From Candidatus Caenarcanales bacterium (GTDB lineage Bacteria; Cyanobacteriota; Vampirovibrionia; LMEP-6097): DNA of 14,516 nucleotides. The position numbers and the translations under genes are program-made. The notes under the pieces are model-generated. The model worked only from the letters and a program-made list of their open reading frames with translations. It had not been told where the DNA came from and made no database searches. The DNA lies in NCBI GenBank assembly GCA_021299565.1, contig JAJTHA010000209.1, positions 1 through 14,516 on the forward strand. The letters run 5' to 3'. This document shows, in pieces, positions 1 through 6,861 of this stretch. Positions within the stretch are counted from its first letter, which is position 1; each line of letters starts with the position of its first letter.

Positions 1-546
1 ATGTACGATTTGATTTTTGTTAATAATTGGTGTACCCAAACTGCGAAATTTCATTAGAGCAATAAAATCAGCATGCTTCGCTTCTTGCTCAAAAGTCAGA
101 GCCGTGAAAATCATACGATTGGCGTTCCAGCTCTTAGTTACTCTTGGTGAGCTGTTTTGCATGTGATTAGTGAGCCAAATGATACCTAGCTTACCAGGAT
201 CTCTGTAAAACTCAATTAAACCTGAAATAGTACCAAGCACTAGTGAGCCATCGCCACCAAGCATTATGGGGAAATGATTTCTTGATAAAGAGTTTTTTAT
301 GCTTTCACTAAGCCAATTATTTATGGTCAGAATAGCCTCTAGGTTTCTGATGCGTCCGCTTTCTTCTTGTATCTCAAATGGACCTAAACTTGGAGGTTGG
401 ATTTCGTTGCATTCGTAACCAATTGCGCCTAGCCTTTTGACTAGTTCGCCGTCTCCAAAAAGAGCATGTGCTCCTTCTTGAGCCATGTTATCAGTGCCAC
501 CAAAGCCATAGGGCGCAAGAATTATGTCGAGTTGATCGTTTGCCAC
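1..546 (-). CDS. Arginase/agmatinase-fold protein with degenerate metal site, 3' end cut off
   Basis: The minus strand is open for 182 codons from a GTG at 546-544 to the window edge, so the C-terminal part is missing. The N-terminus (IILAPYGFGG, residues 8-17), the segment PIMLGGDGSLVLGTISG (93-109) and LGIIWL (120-125) follow the ureohydrolase (arginase, agmatinase, formiminoglutamase) fold closely. The signature residues do not. GGDH is GGDG (Gly100), and DAHxD is TNHMQ (Thr126, Asn127, His128, Gln130). The position of human arginase His141 is Asn143. Of the visible Mn ligands only one His is kept, so hydrolase activity looks unlikely. The later ligand pair lies beyond the edge. No stop codon or frameshift interrupts it, which argues against a decayed gene. 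GTG at 546 was chosen because no in-frame ATG lies upstream before the stop at 606-604, the encoded start fits the fold, and TATACT lies 7 nt upstream. It is divergent from nuoD. Confidence 0.75.
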   Translation of the reverse strand, partial: MANDQLDIILAPYGFGGTDNMAQEGAHALFGDGELVKRLGAIGYECNEIQPPSLGPFEIQEESGRIRNLEAILTINNWLSESIKNSLSRNHFPIMLGGDGSLVLGTISGLIEFYRDPGKLGIIWLTNHMQNSSPRVTKSWNANRMIFTALTFEQEAKHADFIALMKFRSLGTPIINKNQIVH

Positions 547-553
547 TGCTATA

Positions 554-559
554 AGTATA
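554..559 (-). promoter_or_regulatory. Candidate -10 box of the arginase-like gene
   Basis: TATACT on the minus strand lies 7 nt upstream of the GTG start. No Shine-Dalgarno sequence and no clear -35 box are visible. It fits the close -10/start spacing seen at other genes here. Confidence 0.4.
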
Positions 560-578
560 TATTTATTTGTGGAGTTTA

Positions 579-604
579 GGCGATCCGAGCGCAGCGGAGC
601 CGGT
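579..604. repeat. GC-rich intergenic repeat, copy 1
   Basis: A GC-rich patch in the AT-rich gap between two divergent genes. Its reverse complement (ACCGGCTCCGCTGCGCTCGG) resembles 2904-2923 (ACCGCTCCGCTGGGCTCAGG). On the plus strand, ATCCGAGC followed by AGC and GGAG recurs at 3940-3956. Confidence 0.5.
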
Positions 605-623
605 CATGAAATAAATAGGGCTA

Positions 624-652
624 TTGCTCAGACCCAAAAACTAGCATAAAAT
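624..652 (+). promoter_or_regulatory. nuoD promoter
   Basis: TTGCTC (624-629), a 17-bp spacer and TAAAAT (647-652). The -10 ends 9 nt before the nuoD ATG, which predicts a 5' leader of only a few bases. No Shine-Dalgarno sequence is present. Confidence 0.55.
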
Positions 653-661
653 CTATTAAAT

Positions 662-1828
662 ATGGCAATTATCGAGCAAGACGTAGGAACAGGACTCAAA
701 ACCGAAGAACTAGTAATCAACATGGGGCCTCAGCATCCGTCAACTCATGGAGTTTTACGTCTCAAAATTAAAACCAAAGGTGAAATCATAACTTATTGCG
801 AACCAGTGATCGGCTATCTACATAGAGGCATGGAGTGGTTAGGTCAAAATAGAAATTTTGTTCAGTATCAAGCATTAGTTGATAGAGTAGATTACCTTGC
901 TGGTATGTCGGATAGTCACGCTTATGTACTTGCGGTAGAAAAAACAGCTGGGCTCAAAGTCCCTCAGAGAGCTGAATATCTCAGAATTTTAACTTCAGAG
1001 CTTAACCGTATATGCTCACACCAATTGTCTCTAGGGATATTTTTGTTGGATCTTGGGGCAATGATGGGTTTTCCTTTTTATGCTTTTAGAGATAGAGAAT
1101 CTATACTCTCTCTCTTAGAAGAGATTTCCGGTCAGCGCATGATGTTTAACTACATGAGAATTGGTGGCGTTCATAAAGATGTCCCAGAAGGTTGGCTTGC
1201 CAAGCTAGAAACTCTTGTTAAAGACAAGCTTCTTTACTATACCGATGAGTATGAAGATATTGTCACTAATAACCCGATTATAATTGCGCGTACTAAAGGC
1301 GTTGGAGTAATTGAGGCTAATGACGCTAAAGAATGGGGTTTGACAGGACCAAATATTAGAGCTTCTGGTATGGCATACGACGTGCGTCGCTCTAAGCCGT
1401 ATTCGCTTTATAATGAGTTTGATTTTAATGTAGTCACTCGTACAGAAGGGGATGTCTGGGCTCGTTACAAATGTCGTATTCAGGAGATTAGAGAATCATG
1501 CAAAATAATTTTGCAAGCTATCGACAAGATCCGCAAACTTCCTAGTGGTGAATTAGCGGCAGATACAAAAGAATTACAAGCACAAAAAATATTGCCAGGC
1601 TTCAAATGTCCTGCTGGAGAGTCTTATGAGTGTGTTGAATCACCTAGAGGCGAACTTGGTGTGCATTTAATTACTGATGGTACTACTGTGCCATACAGGC
1701 TCAAATGGCGCTCCCCGAGCTGGTTCCCGACTGCTTATTTACCTAAGCTTGCTCTTAATCAACCAGTATCAGACGTAGTAGCGATCTTTTCTTCTTTGGA
1801 TGTAATTTTGCCAGATGTCGACAGATAA
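662..1828 (+). CDS. nuoD: NADH-quinone oxidoreductase subunit D
   Basis: The 49-kDa-type subunit of respiratory complex I. It sits in the cytoplasmic arm next to the membrane and helps form the quinone-binding cavity. The 388-residue protein looks complete, from VINMGPQHPSTHG near the N-terminus to the typical C-terminal ending DVDR. His29 of HPSTH and Tyr78 of RVDY are 49 residues apart, the same spacing as the quinone-binding pair His38/Tyr87 of Thermus Nqo4. EPVIGYLHRGME and the ELNRI region are also typical. Its 3' end overlaps the start of pth by 14 nt, so the two are probably co-transcribed and translationally coupled. No nuoC or nuoE-N gene lies on either side in this window, so it stands apart from the usual nuo cluster. 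The ATG at 662 sits just downstream of a good promoter. Confidence 0.96.
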   Translation: MAIIEQDVGTGLKTEELVINMGPQHPSTHGVLRLKIKTKGEIITYCEPVIGYLHRGMEWLGQNRNFVQYQALVDRVDYLAGMSDSHAYVLAVEKTAGLKVPQRAEYLRILTSELNRICSHQLSLGIFLLDLGAMMGFPFYAFRDRESILSLLEEISGQRMMFNYMRIGGVHKDVPEGWLAKLETLVKDKLLYYTDEYEDIVTNNPIIIARTKGVGVIEANDAKEWGLTGPNIRASGMAYDVRRSKPYSLYNEFDFNVVTRTEGDVWARYKCRIQEIRESCKIILQAIDKIRKLPSGELAADTKELQAQKILPGFKCPAGESYECVESPRGELGVHLITDGTTVPYRLKWRSPSWFPTAYLPKLALNQPVSDVVAIFSSLDVILPDVDR

Positions 1829-2447
1829 ATTTGTCATAGGACTTGGAAATCCTGGTGATAAGTATGATGGAACTAGGCACAATATTGGTTTTGAATTAGT
1901 AGATGCTTTGGCTCAAAAAGCCGGTCTAGAGTGGAAATCAGAAAGAAAATTTCATTCACATGTTGCAACTAAAATAATTAAAATCAAATTTGATATTTTG
2001 CAAGATCAAGTTTTGCTTCCTGCAAATACCGAGTTCAAATTGTTTTTAGTCAAACCACAAACTTTTATGAACAATTCGGGTAAAGCCGTTTTGTCATTGA
2101 TGAATTTTTATAAATTTGATTTGACTAATTTGATGATCATTCATGATGATGTTACTCTTGATACGGGCAAGACAAGAATTGCTTTTGACAGAGGTGCTGG
2201 CGGACAACACGGCATTGAAGATACCATCAATAGACTTGGTGGGCGTAAAGATTTTAATCGACTTAAACTTGGTGTAGGACCTGATCCTGGTGGAGAAGAG
2301 CGCGGAGATTATGTTTTAGAAAGATTTCCAGAAGAGCAAATAAAAGAGATCATAGAACCTATGATCTCTTCCAGTCTAGATTGTGTCTTGAAATGGCTTA
2401 CTGGTCATAAAGACTTGCAGCAAGTAAGAAATCTACTTCTTGAGTAA
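1815..2447 (+). CDS. pth: Peptidyl-tRNA hydrolase
   Basis: Releases tRNA from peptidyl-tRNA that drops off the ribosome (cytoplasmic, Pth1 family). Visible family motifs are GLGNPG (Asn12), TRHNIGF (His22, the catalytic base), FMNNSG (Asn86) and IIHDD (Asp111), matching E. coli Asn10, His20, Asn68 and Asp93. Two oddities are visible. First, the usual GGHNG is GGQHG: Gln131 and His132 replace the positions of E. coli His113 and Asn114. Second, about 16 extra residues lie between His22 and Asn86 (roughly 54-75), making the protein 210 residues instead of about 195. The start overlaps the end of nuoD by 14 nt and has no Shine-Dalgarno sequence, so translational coupling is likely. The 3' end overlaps that of the convergent mscL by 15 nt. 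Confidence 0.93.
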   Translation: MSTDKFVIGLGNPGDKYDGTRHNIGFELVDALAQKAGLEWKSERKFHSHVATKIIKIKFDILQDQVLLPANTEFKLFLVKPQTFMNNSGKAVLSLMNFYKFDLTNLMIIHDDVTLDTGKTRIAFDRGAGGQHGIEDTINRLGGRKDFNRLKLGVGPDPGGEERGDYVLERFPEEQIKEIIEPMISSSLDCVLKWLTGHKDLQQVRNLLLE

Positions 2448-2849
2448 ATCTCTAATTTCCGTTAAAAGCTCTTGATCCTTTGTAGGAGCAGCAGGGGCAG
2501 CTGCAGCCTCTTCTTTTTTGCGCATACTCTGCATCTTTGTGTAGGCTTTAACCAGTAAAAATACACAAAAACCGATAATCACGAAATCAATAATTTTTTG
2601 GATAAACATTCCATATTTAACAGCAACTTCAGCGACATTGTTAGTTGCATCAGCCGCTTGAATTACAAACTTAAGCTCGGTGAAATTGACTTTACCGAGA
2701 GCAATACCAATAGGTGGCATGAGTACATCGTTTACCATTGAACTGACTACGGGTTGAAACGCGCCACCAATAATTACCGCTACAGCTAGATCAACCACAT
2801 TGCCTCGTGATAAAAATGCTTTGAATTCATCGAAAAATTTTGTGACCAT
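2433..2849 (-). CDS. mscL: Large-conductance mechanosensitive channel
   Basis: A homopentameric inner-membrane channel that opens under membrane tension to release solutes during hypo-osmotic shock. The 138-residue protein has the N-terminal amphipathic segment (FFDEFKAFLSRGN), TM1 with VVDLAVAVIIGGAF (about 18-31), a periplasmic loop, TM2 (about 85-103) and a charged C-terminal helix ending TEIRDLLKK. That final helix is the family's cytoplasmic bundle, here preceded by an Ala/Pro-rich linker. Length and order are normal. It is the one gene start here with a strong Shine-Dalgarno sequence, AAAGGAG (2867-2861), 11 nt before ATG. It is transcribed towards pth and the two stop codons overlap. 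A dyad TAATTG/CAATTA (2881-2897) lies upstream in the likely promoter region; its role is unknown. Confidence 0.97.
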   Translation of the reverse strand: MVTKFFDEFKAFLSRGNVVDLAVAVIIGGAFQPVVSSMVNDVLMPPIGIALGKVNFTELKFVIQAADATNNVAEVAVKYGMFIQKIIDFVIIGFCVFLLVKAYTKMQSMRKKEEAAAAPAAPTKDQELLTEIRDLLKK

Positions 2850-2903
2850 ATTTGTTTATTCTCCTTTATTAATTAGTTTTTAATTGTAACGCAATTAATA
2901 GCA

Positions 2904-2923
2904 ACCGCTCCGCTGGGCTCAGG
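2904..2923. repeat. GC-rich intergenic repeat, copy 2
   Basis: ACCGCTCCGCTGGGCTCAGG resembles the reverse complement of the patch at 579-604, apart from a few substitutions and one gap. It lies upstream of mscL and directly abuts the palindrome at 2922-2962. Confidence 0.5.
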
Positions 2924-2962
2924 CAACACATTTTACTGGCGAGCACTCGTAAAATGTGTGCC
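2922..2962. repeat. Intergenic palindrome (long hairpin)
   Basis: The left arm GGCAACACATTTTAC (2922-2936) pairs with the right arm GTAAAATGTGTGCC (2949-2962), with one bulged base and a 12-nt loop. It lies between mscL and the stop of the SirB1-like gene. No T-run follows on either strand, so it is not a classic terminator. TTTACTGG at the start of its loop recurs at 3958-3965. Confidence 0.7.
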
Positions 2963-2966
2963 TTCG

Positions 2967-3008
2967 CCTATTCGCTTCGCTCAGGATGACGCAAGGTTCA
3001 GAATGACG
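2967..3008. repeat. GTCAT...GCGAAGCG-type intergenic repeat
   Basis: The reverse complement reads GTCATCCTGAGCGAAGCG (2990-2973), resembling the GTCATT...GCGAAGCG repeats common between genes in many unrelated bacteria. The end is tandemly doubled: TCAGGATGACG (2981-2991) and TCAGAATGACG (2998-3008). The second copy ends 1 nt before the stop codon of the SirB1-like gene. Confidence 0.55.
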
Positions 3009-3009
3009 A

Positions 3010-3837
3010 TTAAACTAGTTTCAAGAGTGAGCTGATATCAGCCGCTCTATCGTAATCATTGAGCTTCTTGTAAATAGTGATCAGATTTCTGATACAACGA
3101 GCTAGAACAAAATTATCGTCGACAGGATTGAGGTAATCCTCTCTCCAATAGACTCTTAGTTCTTGCGCTCTCAAAATGCATTCTTCTCGAGAAATTTCCC
3201 TACCAGCAAAAAATGGATCATAAAATTTATTTTTGAATTTGACTATGAAGTGACCTGGCATCGCTACTCCTTCGATATCAAGCTCAAGTCTTCTTGCAAT
3301 CATCAAAAACAAACAAGAGAGCATAATCGGATTTCCCGCTCTTCTTTCGATTACGGTGTGAATGAAATTATTATTCAAATCATAATAATCAAGTTGATTT
3401 CCGACAAATCCCTCTTCTTCGAAAAGCACTTTACCAATAGCCGCCATTATCTCATCGGGATTGGATTCTATGGTTATTGATTTTTTTATACGTTCTGTAA
3501 AATTATCAATAATTCTGTCGTAGTTATTAATCTCAAGTCCTGGATTTTTAATGCGGGCAATTAAAAATAGACCTTCTTCTAAATCACCTTCACGTTTCCA
3601 GTTTTGTAATTTTTCAATCAGACTAATCTTGCTGATGTAATACCAGTTGTCTAGAAGAGTTTCGTTTTCACTACTGTTGGCTAGTTTTTCAAGTAGCGTT
3701 AAAGAAGCATCATCAAAAGCCATCATTTGCTTTGCTAAGAGCTTGGTTGTTCTTTCATCAGAATCGCTCAATAAATTAATAAAAGCCTGTGCTTGGCTGA
3801 AGCTAAGGTTTTTAGTTATAGTTTCACTTGCCTGCAT
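3010..3837 (-). CDS. SirB1/transglutaminase-like family protein
   Basis: A 275-residue cytoplasmic protein with no signal peptide or membrane segment. The first 120 residues are helical and of no recognised motif. Residues 143-211 carry the SirB1-family core: GFVGNQLDYYDLNNNF, ERRAGNPIMLS, then VAMPGHF (His196) and YDPFFAG (Asp207). The His and Asp match the family's conserved transglutaminase-fold pair. A Cys at 175 (MLSC) lies near the position where the catalytic Cys of true transglutaminases is expected, but whether it aligns cannot be judged here. The C-terminus (YKKLNDYDRAADISSLL) looks like one TPR helix pair, as in other SirB1-like proteins. Biochemical function of the family is poorly defined. 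It is divergent from acnA. The ATG at 3837 is supported by TATAGT 6 nt upstream; no Shine-Dalgarno sequence is seen. Confidence 0.85.
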   Translation of the reverse strand: MQASETITKNLSFSQAQAFINLLSDSDERTTKLLAKQMMAFDDASLTLLEKLANSSENETLLDNWYYISKISLIEKLQNWKREGDLEEGLFLIARIKNPGLEINNYDRIIDNFTERIKKSITIESNPDEIMAAIGKVLFEEEGFVGNQLDYYDLNNNFIHTVIERRAGNPIMLSCLFLMIARRLELDIEGVAMPGHFIVKFKNKFYDPFFAGREISREECILRAQELRVYWREDYLNPVDDNFVLARCIRNLITIYKKLNDYDRAADISSLLKLV

Positions 3838-3843
3838 CTAATA

Positions 3844-3849
3844 ACTATA
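3844..3849 (-). promoter_or_regulatory. Candidate -10 box of the SirB1-like gene
   Basis: TATAGT on the minus strand ends exactly 6 nt before the ATG. The -35 position (GGGTTA) is weak. Confidence 0.4.
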
Positions 3850-3903
3850 TTCTAACATTAGCAATATAACCCGTAATACGTGATGTTTTTTAACTTGGAT
3901 AAG

Positions 3904-4026
3904 TAACAAGCTTTGAAATTGTTCAGAGCAAGGCTTGCGAATCCGAGCTAGCCGGAGTTTACTGGTTGTAAATGAGGATAGCGAGGATGAGCGTAACGCA
4001 GCTATGGGCAATTGCAAGGCTTGTTA
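3904..4026. repeat. Inverted-repeat element upstream of acnA (MITE-like)
   Basis: The left end TAACAAGCTTTGAAATTG (3904-3921) and the reverse complement of the right end 4009-4026 (TAACAAGCCTTGCAATTG) match at 16 of 18 bases and bracket a GC-richer stretch. Inside are a near-palindrome GCAAG-G-CTTGC (3928-3938), an ATCCGAGC...GGAG stretch (3940-3956) shared with 579-604, and a weak hairpin around TTTACTGGTTGTAAA. No coding frame is visible. The last six bases of the right end are the candidate -35 box of acnA. Confidence 0.6.
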
Positions 4027-4049
4027 TTAGGCATTTTCGGGCATAAAAT
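4021..4049 (+). promoter_or_regulatory. acnA promoter
   Basis: TTGTTA (4021-4026), a 17-bp spacer and TAAAAT (4044-4049). The -10 ends 6 nt before the ATG, so the transcript should begin at or next to the start codon. The -35 lies in the right end of the inverted-repeat element. Confidence 0.6.
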
Positions 4050-4055
4050 AAAAGT

Positions 4056-6686
4056 ATGGTAGATAAAGATGCGTTTGTAGATAATTTAGATGGAAAAAAG
4101 TTTTATTCACTTAAAAAAGCCGAAGCCAAATTCGGTAGTTTAGCAAAAGTACCCGTAAGTTTAAAAATTGTTTTAGAAGGAATGCTAAGAAATCTTGACG
4201 GTAAAAAAATTCGTGAAGTTGAAATTAAAAACTTAGTTGATTATGATCCTAAAAATCCTGGTCACGGTGAAGTGCCTTTTTGTCCAGCAAGAGTAGTTTT
4301 GCAAGATTTTACTGGTGTTCCATTATTTGTTGATTTGGCTGCGATGAGAGATGCTGCTAAAGAAGTTGGTCTTGATCCTAAAAAAATCAATCCCCTTGTC
4401 CCTTTGGATCTAGTTATTGATCACTCTGTGCAAGTTGATCATTTTGGACAATCAAACTCAGCAGATCTTAATGAGCAATTAGAGTTTGATAGAAACATAG
4501 AAAGATTTAAATTCTTGAAATGGGCTCAGCAAGCTTTTGATCACACTAGAATAGTGCCGCCTGGTTTTGGGATTATTCACCAAGTTAATATGGAGTATTT
4601 AGCTAAGGTAGTACTAGAACGCAATGGTGAATTGATGTTTGATACTCTTGTGGGTACAGACTCACATACAACCATGATAGATGGTCTTGGTATATTTGGC
4701 TTCGGGGTAGGTGGACTAGAAGCTGAAGCTGCGATGCTAGGTCAACCAGTCACCATGCCAACTCCAGAAGTGATTGGAGTGAAACTAACTGGTGCACTTG
4801 ATATAACAGTTACTGCAACTGATCTTGCTCTTTATGTCACAGAGTTTTTAAGAAAAATAAATGTCATAGGAAAACTTGTTGAGTTTTATGGTCCAGGATG
4901 TAAATCTCTTACTCTTGAAGAAAGAGCAACGGTTTCTAATATGTGCCCAGAATACGGTGCTACAGTTGGTATGTTTCCTGTCGATGAAGAAGTTTTATCC
5001 TACTTGAAACGTACTGGTAGAACAGAATCCGAGGTCACTACGGTAGAAAAATATTTCAAGGCACAAGGCGTATGGGGACTTGAAAGAGACGACGAGACTT
5101 TCATTAAAGTCTATGAAATCAATTTGGCTGAAATCAAAGCCTCAATCGCTGGACCACGTAGACCACAAGATAGAGTTGATTTTTATGACCTCAAAAATAA
5201 ATTTGCAGAAGCTTGCAAAAGATCGAGTAAAGAACATGGTCTTGAACTCCAAGATGCGCCAACTAATCATGGTGATGTTTTGATCGCAGCCATTACAAGC
5301 TGTACTAATACCTCAAACCCGGCTGTAATAATTGGTGCTGGACTGCTTGCAAAAAAAGCAGTTGAAAAAGGTTTAACAGTTGATTCTAGAATAAAAACAT
5401 CTTTAGCGCCTGGTTCACAAGCAGTTCGTGAGTATCTCGAGAGAGCTGGTCTTTTGGAGCCATTGGCTAAATTAGGATTTAATATAGTTGGTTATGGCTG
5501 CACAACTTGTATTGGTAATTCGGGACCTTTGTCTCAAGCTGGTGAAGCTGCAGTAAAAGCTAGTCCTGATAAGGTTTTTGCTAGTGTACTTTCGGGTAAT
5601 AGAAATTTTGATGGAAGAATTCATCCAAGCATCAAAGCCAATTTCTTGATGTCACCTCCTTTGGTTGTTGCGATGGCAATTAAAGGCAACATGAATTGGG
5701 ATCCTAATAATGAGCCTATTCAGAATGGAGTAATGCTCTCTGATATCATGCCAACAAAAGATGAAATCAGAGAAGTTATTGCTAAAGTGATGACAGCGGA
5801 AATGTATAAGTCAATCTACGATAAGGTTTCGCAAGGCACTAAGTTGTGGAACAGTATCGATTCTGGTACGGGTGAATTATATAACTGGGATTCAAAAAAT
5901 ACTTATATCCAAAAACCTCCATATTTTGATGGTTTTGGTTTAAACTCTGGTTCTATTAAATCAATAACTGGAGCAAAAGTTTTGTTGAATTTGGGTGACT
6001 CAATTACAACTGATCATATATCCCCAGCTGGTAATATCGCGAAAAGCTCTGATGCCGCAAAGTATCTCAGAGAGCAAGGTGTAGCTGATGTTGATTTCAA
6101 TAGCTACGGTTCTAGAAGAGGTAACGATAGAGTTATGACTCGCGGTACTTTTGCAAATATTCGCCTTGCAAACTTGCTTGTACCAGGTTCTTCTGGTCCA
6201 GTGACTAAATATTTTGGAGATAACTCAGGTCTTGAGATGACTGTATTTGAAGCTGCTATGAAATACAAAGCCGCTAATGTTGGTACAGTTGTTTTTGCTG
6301 GAAAATTATTTGGTAATGGTAGTTCTAGAGATTGGGCAGCCAAAGGACAAATGCTACTTAATGTTAAAGCTGTTATGGCAGAATCATTTGAAAGAATCCA
6401 CCGTTCAAATTTAATTGGCATGGGTATCTTGCCTGTAGAAATTAAATCTAGAGTTATTGAGGATAATGGTTTAACAGGTGCAGAGAGTTTTGCATTAGAA
6501 ACTCTTGATGATAATCTTGAGCCTTATCAAACAATTACTATAGTTGCAACAAAAGTTGATGGATCAACTGTAAAAGTACCAGCAAGAATACTCTTGCAGA
6601 CTCCGATTGAGATAGAATACTATCGTAATGGCGGGATTTTACAGTTTACTTTAAGGCAACTTGCTAGAGAAGCTGCAGTGGTCTAA
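4056..6686 (+). CDS. acnA: Aconitate hydratase A
   Basis: Isomerises citrate to isocitrate in the TCA cycle (cytoplasmic, AcnA/IRP-type with a 4Fe-4S cluster). The 876-residue length is normal. Landmarks in order are VDLAAMRDA (about 100), DSHTTMIDGLG and GVGGLEAEAAMLGQP, ITSCTNTSNP with Cys416, GYGCTTCIGNSGPL with Cys482 and Cys485, LSGNRNFDGRIHP, GSRRGNDRVMTRGTFANIRL, and GNGSSRDWAAKG in the C-terminal swivel domain. The spacing of the three cluster Cys (66, then 3) equals that of E. coli AcnA (435, 501, 504). The usual GKEYG before GSSRDW is GKLFG, a mild deviation. It is a single-gene unit with its own promoter, divergent from the SirB1-like gene and convergent with the phosphatase gene. 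No Shine-Dalgarno sequence precedes the ATG. Confidence 0.97.
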   Translation: MVDKDAFVDNLDGKKFYSLKKAEAKFGSLAKVPVSLKIVLEGMLRNLDGKKIREVEIKNLVDYDPKNPGHGEVPFCPARVVLQDFTGVPLFVDLAAMRDAAKEVGLDPKKINPLVPLDLVIDHSVQVDHFGQSNSADLNEQLEFDRNIERFKFLKWAQQAFDHTRIVPPGFGIIHQVNMEYLAKVVLERNGELMFDTLVGTDSHTTMIDGLGIFGFGVGGLEAEAAMLGQPVTMPTPEVIGVKLTGALDITVTATDLALYVTEFLRKINVIGKLVEFYGPGCKSLTLEERATVSNMCPEYGATVGMFPVDEEVLSYLKRTGRTESEVTTVEKYFKAQGVWGLERDDETFIKVYEINLAEIKASIAGPRRPQDRVDFYDLKNKFAEACKRSSKEHGLELQDAPTNHGDVLIAAITSCTNTSNPAVIIGAGLLAKKAVEKGLTVDSRIKTSLAPGSQAVREYLERAGLLEPLAKLGFNIVGYGCTTCIGNSGPLSQAGEAAVKASPDKVFASVLSGNRNFDGRIHPSIKANFLMSPPLVVAMAIKGNMNWDPNNEPIQNGVMLSDIMPTKDEIREVIAKVMTAEMYKSIYDKVSQGTKLWNSIDSGTGELYNWDSKNTYIQKPPYFDGFGLNSGSIKSITGAKVLLNLGDSITTDHISPAGNIAKSSDAAKYLREQGVADVDFNSYGSRRGNDRVMTRGTFANIRLANLLVPGSSGPVTKYFGDNSGLEMTVFEAAMKYKAANVGTVVFAGKLFGNGSSRDWAAKGQMLLNVKAVMAESFERIHRSNLIGMGILPVEIKSRVIEDNGLTGAESFALETLDDNLEPYQTITIVATKVDGSTVKVPARILLQTPIEIEYYRNGGILQFTLRQLAREAAVV

Positions 6687-6722
6687 CTGCCTACCATAAG
6701 CCAAATTTATAACTATAAAGTC

Positions 6723-6754
6723 ATCGCTAGATTTGCGAAGCAAATCGTGGCGAT
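6723..6754 (+). repeat. GAA-loop hairpin repeat, copy A
   Basis: Outer stem ATCGC/GCGAT, bulge TA, inner stem GATTTGC/GCAAATC, loop GAA, bulge GTG. It is flanked by AAAGTC and CCAG. The architecture matches copies at 6778-6805 and 11643-11670, with different stem bases that still pair. Confidence 0.75.
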
Positions 6755-6777
6755 CCAGAGCTAACTGCTTAAACTGG

Positions 6778-6805
6778 ACTGCCACGCTGCTTCGCAGCTC
6801 GCAGT
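6778..6805 (-). repeat. GAA-loop hairpin repeat, copy B
   Basis: On the minus strand: outer stem ACTGC/GCAGT, bulge GA, inner stem GCTGC/GCAGC, loop GAA, bulge GTG. It is flanked by AAAGTC and CCAG. It lies opposite copy A, 23 nt away. Confidence 0.75.
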
Positions 6806-6861
6806 GACTTTAAACTATAATTTCAAGACTTAATGGTGAGTCGTAATGCAGCAGTTCGATA

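Larger units (their letters stand above)
6711..6820. repeat. Inverted pair of hairpin elements between convergent genes
   Basis: The element fills most of the 175-bp gap between the ends of acnA and the phosphatase gene. Its two halves are inverted copies. The left (6711-6758) begins AACTATAAAGTCA; the right, read on the minus strand from 6820, begins TTATAGTTTAAAGTCA. Both continue into a hairpin with a GAA loop and end in TCCAG. The whole could fold into one long cruciform or two separate hairpins. Its place between convergent genes would suit a two-way transcription end, but no T-run follows. Confidence 0.75.

Noticed and set aside
2922..2962. Long hairpin as a rho-independent terminator
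   Set aside because: No T-run follows on either strand; treated as part of an intergenic repeat.
3163..3480. Plus-strand open frame of 105 codons inside the SirB1-like gene
   Set aside because: It lies wholly opposite a gene with clear family motifs and its product has no recognisable features.
6104..6421. Minus-strand open frame opposite the 3' part of acnA
   Set aside because: It covers highly conserved aconitase motifs on the other strand; a shadow frame.
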